Source: an uncultured Pseudomonadota bacterium
Lineage (GTDB): Bacteria; Pseudomonadota; Gammaproteobacteria; Burkholderiales; SCOH01
Direction: 5' to 3'
DNA length: 27,097 bases
Assembly (NCBI GenBank): GCA_937863215.1
Contig: CALMFQ010000499.1
Coordinates: 1 to 27,097, forward strand
Positions 21,856 through 27,097 of this stretch are shown here, piece after piece (position 1 is the first letter of the stretch; the number at the start of each line of letters is the position of its first letter). Made by a program: the position numbers and the translations under genes. The notes under the pieces were generated by a model. That model saw only the letters and a list, made by a program, of their open reading frames with translations, had not been told where the DNA came from and did not search any database.

Positions 21856-22473
21856 ATGTATCATGGCGAGCGTTTGAACAGCGTTACCCATTTGTTTGGC
21901 GTCGGGCTCAGCATCACCGGCCTGATCGTGTTGCTGAATACAGCCAGCGCACAGGGCGACGTGTGGAAACTGGTCAGCTTTTCCGTTTACGGGAGCATGC
22001 TGATCCTGCTGTATCTGGCGTCCACGCTGTATCACAGCTTTCGTGGCCGGGCCAAGCAGATCCTGCAGAAATTCGACCACGCGGCGATCTATCTGCTGAT
22101 TGCCGGCACCTATACACCGTTCACCCTGGTAACGCTGCGCGGCCCGTGGGGCTGGTGGATTTTCGGCCTCAACTGGGGACTGGCGCTGCTCGGCATCATT
22201 CAGGAGCTGTGGCTGGGCAAGCGTACGCGCAAATTGTCGATGTTCATCTATCTGGCCATGGGCTGGATGGTGGTCGCGGCGATCAAGCCTTTGCTGGCGG
22301 TATTGCCGGTTGCCGGGTTCTGGTGGCTGGCGGCTGGCGGGCTGTGTTACACCGGCGGCATCGTGTTTTATGTGCTCGATGAACGCATGCGCCATGCGCA
22401 TGGAATCTGGCATCTGTTTGTGCTGGCCGGCAGCGTGTGCCAATATTGGTGCATTCTCAACTATGTAGCCTGA
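21856..22473 (+). CDS. trhA: PAQR / hemolysin-III family membrane protein (TrhA-like)
   Basis: A 205-residue protein with seven predicted membrane helices. The family's metal-site motifs are present: the STLYHS pattern (Ser and His at the end of the second helix), KFDHAAIYLLIAGTYTPF, and the late HGIWHLFVLAGS (His-x3-His). PAQR proteins coordinate zinc within the membrane; bacterial TrhA/HlyIII has been linked to membrane homeostasis. Shine-Dalgarno AGGAGA (21844-21849) precedes the ATG. It lies between narX and narL, 42 bases after the former and two bases before the latter, so it is an operon member. Why a membrane hydrolase-like protein should be co-expressed with a nitrate two-component system is unclear. 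Confidence 0.93.
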   Translation: MYHGERLNSVTHLFGVGLSITGLIVLLNTASAQGDVWKLVSFSVYGSMLILLYLASTLYHSFRGRAKQILQKFDHAAIYLLIAGTYTPFTLVTLRGPWGWWIFGLNWGLALLGIIQELWLGKRTRKLSMFIYLAMGWMVVAAIKPLLAVLPVAGFWWLAAGGLCYTGGIVFYVLDERMRHAHGIWHLFVLAGSVCQYWCILNYVA

Positions 22474-22475
22474 GC

Positions 22476-23153
22476 ATGACTGCCGACAATCCTCCTGCGC
22501 CTATCCGTGTATTGCTGGTCGACGACCATACCCTGTTTCGTAGCGGCATCAAGGCCTTGCTGCAGCGCTATCCGGAATTCGAGGTAGTCGGCGAGGCCTC
22601 GGACGGGGTCGAGGGCGTCAAGCGCGTTGCCGCACTGTTGCCGGACGTGGTGCTGATGGATCTGAACATGCCCGGCCTGTCCGGGCTGGAAGCGGTGCAA
22701 TTGATCGCGCAGGATACGCCGCAGGTGAATGTGGTGATGTTGACGGTTTCCGAGGATGCCGAAGATTTGTCCGAGGCATTGCGGGCCGGTGCGCGCGGTT
22801 ATCTGCTGAAGAATATCGACGCCGAGTTTCTGGTGCAGGCGATCAAGCGCGCTGCGCAGGGCGAGCCGGTAATGGCCGCCAGCATGACGGCCAAGCTGAT
22901 GCAGCAGTTCCGCAATATCTCCAGCAATCCGGCTCCGCCGCAGGAAAAAGACAAACTGACGCCGCGTGAGCGCGAAATCCTGCTGTTGCTGGCGCGTGGC
23001 GACAGCAACAAGGAAATCGCGCGCGAACTGAGCGTTGCCGAAAGCACGGTGAAAATCCACGTGCAGAACATTCTGAAAAAACTCAGCCTTACCAGCCGGG
23101 TGCAGGCTGCAGTGTATGCGGTTGAGCATGGCTTGGTGCATCCGGATGCCTGA
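22476..23153 (+). CDS. narL: NarL-family response regulator
   Basis: A 225-residue regulator. The receiver domain has acidic pocket DD (16-17), phospho-accepting Asp62 in LMDLNMPG, the switch Thr in MLTVSED, and Lys in YLLKNIDAEF. The LuxR/NarL-type DNA-binding domain (about 160-225) begins LTPREREILLLLARG and contains the helix-turn-helix SNKEIARELSVAESTVKIHV with the KIHVQNILKKL helix typical of NarL. The frame is open further upstream into trhA, but ATG 22476 gives the usual N-terminus (TADNPPAPIRVLLVDDH). It shares the sequence TGATG with the next gene. Partner of NarX; expected targets are nitrate respiration genes such as narK/narGHJI. Confidence 0.95.
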   Translation: MTADNPPAPIRVLLVDDHTLFRSGIKALLQRYPEFEVVGEASDGVEGVKRVAALLPDVVLMDLNMPGLSGLEAVQLIAQDTPQVNVVMLTVSEDAEDLSEALRAGARGYLLKNIDAEFLVQAIKRAAQGEPVMAASMTAKLMQQFRNISSNPAPPQEKDKLTPREREILLLLARGDSNKEIARELSVAESTVKIHVQNILKKLSLTSRVQAAVYAVEHGLVHPDA

Positions 23154-23722
23154 TGAAGATACCTGTAGCTTCGCGTAATACCGCCAGTTCGCCCGATAGT
23201 TTGCTGGGCGAAATCCCCTCAATGCAGGACGAGCCGCTGGAAATGCTGGTTGCCTGTCACGGCCGCGTGCGTGCATTCACCGAAACGCTGAAGCGCCTGG
23301 CGCAGCATCTGCAGCAGAAAGGCGCCGACCGCGAAGCGGGCATCGCTGCCGGCAACATTCTGCGTTATTTCGATGTCGCTGCGCCCAAGCACCATCAGGA
23401 TGAGGAAAACGACCTGTTTCCGCTGCTGCTGGCACAATCGCCCGACGATCACCAGCTGGCGGTGCTGGTCGCGCAGCTGCATGCCGACCATCTGATGATG
23501 GGCGAGCTCTGGTTGCGGCTGCGCGAGAAGCTGTTGCTTATCAAGGACGGCAATTACGCCGATCTGGCCGACAACGAGCTGGCGCAGCATTTTGCCGACA
23601 TGTACCAGCAGCACGCCGCACGCGAGGAAGAAACGGTGTTCCGGACGGCGGCACAGCGGCTGGATGCAGCGCAGCTGGCACAACTGGGGCGCAGCATGAG
23701 CGCGCGCCGGCGCGATGCCTGA
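23153..23722 (+). CDS. Hemerythrin-domain protein, co-translated with narL
   Basis: A 189-residue protein whose ATG overlaps the narL stop by one base. After a short polar N-terminus, a four-helix hemerythrin (HHE) domain carries the di-iron ligand pattern: His36 (VACHGRV), His81 and Glu85 (KHHQDEEND), His110/His113 (LHADH), and His154 with Glu158 (QHAAREEE). Hemerythrins bind O2, and RIC/YtfE-type members repair iron-sulfur clusters or handle NO. There is no cysteine-containing N-terminal ScdA domain, so it is not a classical YtfE. Its coupling to the nitrate regulator suggests an O2/NO-related role in the same response. The substrate or ligand cannot be decided from sequence alone. Confidence 0.85.
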   Translation: MKIPVASRNTASSPDSLLGEIPSMQDEPLEMLVACHGRVRAFTETLKRLAQHLQQKGADREAGIAAGNILRYFDVAAPKHHQDEENDLFPLLLAQSPDDHQLAVLVAQLHADHLMMGELWLRLREKLLLIKDGNYADLADNELAQHFADMYQQHAAREEETVFRTAAQRLDAAQLAQLGRSMSARRRDA

Positions 23723-23737
23723 GGCCTTGGCCGGCTC

Positions 23738-23779
23738 TTGATGCCAGTCAACGAAGCGGCGGCGGCGGCTGGCTATGAT
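23738..23779 (+). promoter_or_regulatory. Class II FNR/DNR-type promoter of the hemerythrin-DUF2249 unit
   Basis: TTGAT-GCCA-GTCAA (23738-23751, one mismatch to the consensus, centre 23744.5) is followed by TATGAT at 23774-23779. This predicts a start at 23786 and a box centre at -41.5, the same geometry as the site at 18539. The leader of 25 bases ends at ATG 23811 with GGAGG at 23801-23805. Confidence 0.82.
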
Positions 23780-23810
23780 GCTCCGATCAGATCGATAACC
23801 GGAGGCCGAC

Positions 23811-24257
23811 ATGGCAGATATCCTGCAGGTAATGGGCGAAAATCATCGCCATTGTGACGAATTTTTCATTGCTGCCGAACAGGCGGCGCAGCGCGGCGAC
23901 ATGGCTGCATGCCGTGCCCGGCTGGCGCAGTTCGCCGCAGAGCTGGAGCGGCATTTGTCGCTGGAGGAGCAGAGCCTGTTCCCGCGTTTCGAATCCGCCA
24001 CCGGCATGACCGCCGGCCCCACTGCGGTGATGCGCATGGAGCATGGGCAGATGCGCCAGTTGGTGGAGGAGATGCAGGCATTGGCCGGCAACGGCGATGC
24101 TGCCGGATTTCTTGCCAGTGCCGATACGCTGCTGATCCTGATGCAGCAGCATAATCTGAAAGAAGAAAACGTGCTTTACCCGATGCTGGACCGGGTGCTT
24201 GCGGGCGAGCGCGATACGCTGCTGGCGCCGATTGTGTCGGTCAAGGAGCCTGCATGA
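23811..24257 (+). CDS. Hemerythrin-domain protein, first gene of a DNR-box unit
   Basis: A 148-residue four-helix protein. Candidate iron ligands are His12 or His14 (ENHRHCDEF), His48 with Glu52 (ERHLSLEEQSLFP), His78 (MRMEHGQM) and His114 with Glu118 (QQHNLKEENVLYP). This is the H...HxxxE...H...HxxxE pattern of hemerythrins, and 'HxxxEExxLFP / HxxxEExxLYP' is typical of the family near DUF2249 and YtfE-type genes. GGAGG (23801-23805) sets the start. It is not a recent duplicate of the hemerythrin after narL; lengths and helices differ. The stop overlaps the DUF2249 start by ATGA. Likely role in NO or oxygen handling under denitrifying conditions. Confidence 0.9.
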   Translation: MADILQVMGENHRHCDEFFIAAEQAAQRGDMAACRARLAQFAAELERHLSLEEQSLFPRFESATGMTAGPTAVMRMEHGQMRQLVEEMQALAGNGDAAGFLASADTLLILMQQHNLKEENVLYPMLDRVLAGERDTLLAPIVSVKEPA

Positions 24258-24475
24258 GCAACACCCGCAATCTCGATGTCTGTGGTCTGCAGCCACCCGA
24301 GCCGTTCGAGCGCATCATGGAAGCGCTCGACGATCTGCCCGACGGCGATGTGCTGGAAGTGCGCATTCATCGCCAGCCGCACCCACTGTACGAAGTACTG
24401 CGCAACCATGGCTATGTCTTTACCACCGATCCGACGCCGGACGGTGTGTTCCTGATCCGCATCCGCAAGGCCTGA
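24254..24475 (+). CDS. DUF2249 domain protein
   Basis: A 73-residue protein made of one DUF2249 (PF10006) domain: LDVCGLQPPEPFERIMEALD, then LEVRIHRQPHPLYEVLRNHGY and a C-terminal FLIRIRKA strand. The fold is expected to be TusA-like (beta-alpha-beta with a Cys near the first strand, here Cys10). DUF2249 genes are recurrent neighbours of hemerythrins and NO-related genes; the biochemical activity is not established. AAGGAG (24243-24248) and the ATGA overlap with the hemerythrin gene define the start. Confidence 0.9.
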   Translation: MSNTRNLDVCGLQPPEPFERIMEALDDLPDGDVLEVRIHRQPHPLYEVLRNHGYVFTTDPTPDGVFLIRIRKA

Positions 24476-24497
24476 GCCGCCTGCCGGCCGCATTTTC

Positions 24498-25772
24498 ATG
24501 TTGATTCCTGCCTACGACGCGGCGCCGCCGATAGCGGCGCCGTTCCGTTTTTTTCTCAGCATGCCGTTGTTCGGTGTGCTGTTTGGCCTGGCGCTGCTGC
24601 TGGTCGATCCGGTCATGCTGCAGACGCGCTGGAACTGGCCGGTGCTGGCGTTGACCCATCTGCTGACGCTCGGCCTGCTGGCGCAGCCGATGCTCGGGGC
24701 TCTGGTGCAGATGTTGCCGGTGGTGGCCGGTGTCAGCCTGCCCCGACCGCTGTGGCTGGCACGCTGGAGTCATGGTCTGCTGACTGCCGGCAGTCTGTCG
24801 CTGGTAGCCGGTTTCTGGCTGATGCAGCCGCTTGGTCTGCAGGCTGCCGCAGTCATGCTGCCGCTGGCGTTGTTGCCGTTTGCGCTGCTGGCGGTGCGTG
24901 GCCTGCTGCGCAGCAGCACTGGCGATGCCACCACGCGCATGATGCTGCTGGCGTTGCTGGCGCTGTTGCTGACCGTGCTGCTGGGGCTGTTGCTGCTCGG
25001 CCATCTGGGCTGGGGCAGGGGGCTGGACGCTCTGCGCCTGACCAATCTGCACGGCCTGTGGGGCGGAATGGGGTGGGTGCTGGGGCTGGTGGTCGGGATT
25101 GCCTTTACCGTCGTACCGATGTTCCAGATGACGCCGCGCTATCCGGCACAGTTGGAGAAAACTGCGCTGGCCGCGTGGTCGCTGCTGTTGCTGGCTTTGT
25201 CGGCTGCGCTGTGGTTTCTGCCCGAGTCTGCGGCGCCTGTCACCGTCATGTTGCTGCTGCCGGGTAGTGCCGGGTTTGCCGCTGTCACATTGTGGCTACA
25301 GCGCCAGAGCCGCCGCGCCAGCGACGTTACGCTACGCTTCTGGATGCTGGCGATGCTGAGCCTCGGCGTCGCCGCGGTATTGCCGCTGGCTGCGCCATGG
25401 TGGCCGCGTGCCGGCTTGCTGGCAGGGGCATTGTTCCTGTTCGGCTTTGCCGTGTCGGTAGTCAACGGCATGCTGTACAAGATCGTGCCGTTTCTGGTCT
25501 GGTTGCACCTGCAGCGCATCAACCAGCGTCGTTTCGCCATTCCCAACATGAAGCAGATTCTCGCCGAGACGGCTCAGCGCCGGCAGTTGTGGTTGCACGC
25601 TGCAGCGCTACTGTTGCTGCTACAGGCGCTGGCCTGGCCGACCCGGCCGGGGTGCGTGCTGGCCGGCGTGGCGGTCATCGCCGCACAGCTGTGGCTGGGC
25701 TGGAATCTGCTCGGTGCTGCCCGGCTGTACCGGACTACCGCGGCACGCATCCGCAGTGCTCCGCCGGCCTGA
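24498..25772 (+). CDS. Polytopic membrane protein, heme-copper-oxidase subunit I / NnrS-like
   Basis: A 424-residue protein of about 12 membrane helices, rich in Leu/Ala/Gly. Histidines in or near helices (His54 in LTHLLTLGLLAQPMLGALVQ, His92, His169, His185 in NLHGLWGGMGWVLGLVVG, His337 in VWLHLQR) and the segment AFTVVPMFQMTPRYP suggest a distant relative of heme-copper oxidase subunit I or of NnrS, both of which bind heme and NO/O2. I cannot show all six oxidase His ligands, so catalytic oxidase activity is doubtful. The start at 24498 has a weak ribosome site; the 22-base spacing to DUF2249 supports co-transcription from the DNR-box promoter. Possible role: tolerance to NO or metal-nitrosyl complexes. 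Confidence 0.6.
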   Translation: MLIPAYDAAPPIAAPFRFFLSMPLFGVLFGLALLLVDPVMLQTRWNWPVLALTHLLTLGLLAQPMLGALVQMLPVVAGVSLPRPLWLARWSHGLLTAGSLSLVAGFWLMQPLGLQAAAVMLPLALLPFALLAVRGLLRSSTGDATTRMMLLALLALLLTVLLGLLLLGHLGWGRGLDALRLTNLHGLWGGMGWVLGLVVGIAFTVVPMFQMTPRYPAQLEKTALAAWSLLLLALSAALWFLPESAAPVTVMLLLPGSAGFAAVTLWLQRQSRRASDVTLRFWMLAMLSLGVAAVLPLAAPWWPRAGLLAGALFLFGFAVSVVNGMLYKIVPFLVWLHLQRINQRRFAIPNMKQILAETAQRRQLWLHAAALLLLLQALAWPTRPGCVLAGVAVIAAQLWLGWNLLGAARLYRTTAARIRSAPPA

Positions 25773-25841
25773 GCGTTGTTTGGTATCGCCGGCGCGGCCT
25801 GCAAGGTGCGTCGCCATTGTCTCGTGATGTGCCTGCCGCCT

Positions 25842-25900
25842 GCCGGGCTAGTCATTTCGGACTAGTCGCGGCCCGTCAGCCAGCCAATCCGGGTTAACCC
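25842..25900 (+). other. Inverted repeats in the 241-base gap before narK
   Basis: CTAGTC (25848-25853) pairs with GACTAG (25860-25865) around ATTTCG. It is flanked by a further pairing of GCCG (25842-25845) with CGGC (25869-25872). No T-run follows, so it is a poor intrinsic terminator. GGGTTAACCC (25891-25900) is a separate perfect ten-base palindrome. The rest of 25773-26013 shows a weak -10-like TACTCT (25966-25971), no FNR box and no convincing NarL heptamer pair. Confidence 0.5.
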
Positions 25901-26013
25901 CACCTAGCCCTTCACACGCCGTCCGCTTAGCCCTCAGGCGAATATATCCCTAGAAGTCGTGGGTGTACTCTGATCCCTGTCGCAAAAGTTTGTTTGTCAC
26001 GGGGGAAAGCGTC

Positions 26014-27097
26014 ATGGCCTCACAGTCTCAGAAGCAACTATCGGTGCTGATTTCCAGCACTACGGCGTTCACCATCTGCTTTGCCATATGGATGATGTTC
26101 GCAATCATCGGTATTCCGATCAAGAAGCAGCTTGGTCTGAATGAAACCGAATTCGGTCTGTTGACTGCAATGCCGGTGTTGACCGGCTCGTTGATCCGCG
26201 TGCCATTGGGTATCTGGACCGATAAATTCGGCGGTCGCATCGTGTTGTTCTGCGTCATGCTGGCAACGGTGATTCCGATCTGGTTGATGCAGTACGCCAC
26301 CCAGTACTGGCATTTCCTCACGCTGGCGCTGTTCGTTGGCGTCGCCGGTGGTTCGTTCTCGGTCGGCACACCGTACGTGGCGCGCTGGTTCACCAAGAAG
26401 CGTCAGGGTTTCGCCATGGGCGTATTCGGCGCCGGTAACTCCGGCTCGGCCTTGACCAAGTTCGTCGCTCCGGCGCTGATTGCCGGTGCCGGCGGCACCT
26501 GGACCATCGTGCCGCAGGTGTATTCGGTAGCCATGCTGGTGACTGCGATCCTGTTCTGGCTGTTCTCCTACAGCGATCCGGAACACAAGGTGCCGTCGTC
26601 GGTGACCTTCTCCAAACAGCTGAAGATGCTCAAGGACCCGCGTGTATGGCGCTACTGCCAGTACTACTCGGTGGTGTTCGGCGGTTACGTTGCGCTGGCG
26701 CTGTGGATGACCAAGTACTACGTCAGCGAATACGGCTTCGACATGAAACTGGCGGCATTGCTGGCTGCCTGCTTCTCGCTGCCGGGCGGCGTGCTGCGTG
26801 CCATCGGTGGCTGGATTTCCGACAAGCAGGGCGCTTACAAGACGACCTGGTGGGTAATGTGGGTGATCTGGGTGGTGTTCTTCATCCTCTCGTACCCGCA
26901 AACCGATTTCACCAACCTGACTGTCAAAGGACCGCAGACCTTCCACATCGGCCTGACCCCGACCCTGTACACGATCCTGCTGTTCATCGTCGGTCTTGGA
27001 CTCAATATAAAACTTATCAAAAGCACTGGTAAGCCAGCTTTGATGGTGTTTTTGACTAATCTAGCAAGCTTGACGCTCGTTGCTCTCGGGGTGGGCG
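26014..27097 (+). CDS. narK: NarK, nitrate/nitrite transporter (3' end replaced or missing)
   Basis: A major-facilitator nitrate/nitrite porter, readable as NarK to about residue 327 (base 26994). Seen: the substrate-binding Arg62 in SLIRVPLG, MFS motif GIWTDKFGGR (66-75), the NNP signature region FGAGNSGSALTKF in the fifth helix, and the second substrate Arg262 in PGGVLRAIGGW. The start has GGGGGAAAG before ATG 26014. It looks like the NarK1 type, which imports nitrate with protons for respiration. From about 26995 the reading frame stays open but no longer follows NarK: the expected 'GKASVFKY' type continuation is missing and codon use changes. The last about 100 bases are described separately. 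Confidence 0.92.
   Translation, partial: MASQSQKQLSVLISSTTAFTICFAIWMMFAIIGIPIKKQLGLNETEFGLLTAMPVLTGSLIRVPLGIWTDKFGGRIVLFCVMLATVIPIWLMQYATQYWHFLTLALFVGVAGGSFSVGTPYVARWFTKKRQGFAMGVFGAGNSGSALTKFVAPALIAGAGGTWTIVPQVYSVAMLVTAILFWLFSYSDPEHKVPSSVTFSKQLKMLKDPRVWRYCQYYSVVFGGYVALALWMTKYYVSEYGFDMKLAALLAACFSLPGGVLRAIGGWISDKQGAYKTTWWVMWVIWVVFFILSYPQTDFTNLTVKGPQTFHIGLTPTLYTILLFIVGLGLNIKLIKSTGKPALMVFLTNLASLTLVALGVG
26995..27097 (+). other. Foreign-looking contig end fused in frame to narK
   Basis: Composition falls to roughly 45% GC with codons such as ATA, CTT, AAA, ACT and TTG that the neighbours avoid. Translated in the narK frame it gives GLNIKLIKSTGKPALMVF and then a hydrophobic helix, which resembles the last helices of YeiH-type putative sulfate exporters rather than NarK. 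Probably an assembly or library junction near 26990-26995; a genuine gene fusion is less likely. Confidence 0.55.

Noticed and set aside
25817..25830. TTGTC-TCGT-GATGT as an FNR/DNR box for narK
   Set aside because: Several mismatches in both half-sites and no -10 at the spacing of the two good sites.

Overview
This window is a gene-dense, GC-rich (roughly 60%) stretch of a Gram-negative chromosome. It is best explained as a facultatively denitrifying or nitrate-respiring betaproteobacterium. The evidence is the lptA-lptB-rpoN-hpf-ptsN-hprK-rapZ order (hprK between ptsN and rapZ is typical of Beta- rather than Gammaproteobacteria), a phasin-like gene, and a nitrate/NO-responsive locus of DNR-type regulator, narX, narL and narK. 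I cannot fix the genus; a Neisseriales/Chromobacteriaceae-like or Rhodocyclales-like organism would fit. No rRNA, tRNA, CRISPR array, insertion sequence or prophage gene is visible.

Layout. (1) 1-3285, plus strand: the 3' end of lptA, then lptB, rpoN and hpf, closed by a clear intrinsic terminator. (2) 3378-7629, plus strand: a tightly packed, mostly overlapping run of ptsN, hprK, rapZ, a NusG-domain-II membrane protein, a Gx-transporter-family protein, a secreted adhesin-E-like protein and ubiX. The NusG-II/Gx pair next to a flavin-prenylating enzyme recalls the EetA/EetB pair of flavin-based extracellular electron transfer. (3) 7636-11387, minus strand: a hypothetical protein, a phasin-like protein, a Nudix CoA pyrophosphatase, a YbaK/EbsC Cys-tRNA deacylase and cysS. 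(4) 11650-17164: a Pat/YfiQ-type acyl-CoA-synthetase-like/GNAT protein, convergent with a two-PAS GGDEF-EAL membrane protein. (5) 17282-17592: a small charged protein of 67 aa with an excellent ribosome binding site, mutually exclusive leader hairpins and a structured terminator.

(6) 17790-27097, plus strand: the nitrate/NO locus. A Cys-cluster-free, DNR-like Crp/Fnr regulator precedes a nitronate-monooxygenase-family flavoprotein with a C-terminal cysteine cluster, then narX, a PAQR/hemolysin-III membrane protein, narL and a hemerythrin. A second hemerythrin, a DUF2249 protein and a polytopic heme-copper-oxidase/NnrS-like protein follow as a separate transcription unit. Last comes a nitrate transporter gene, narK. 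Two TTGAT-N4-ATCAA-type boxes, before the flavoprotein gene and before the second hemerythrin, sit at exactly the same distance from a -10 element, in class II FNR geometry. This suggests that the DNR-like protein directly switches on both units, linking nitrate sensing (NarXL) to an iron- and flavin-based nitrosative-stress module.

The last ~100 bases (from about 26995) change abruptly in base composition and no longer read as NarK. The continuation resembles the C-terminus of a YeiH-type exporter, so the contig end is probably chimeric.
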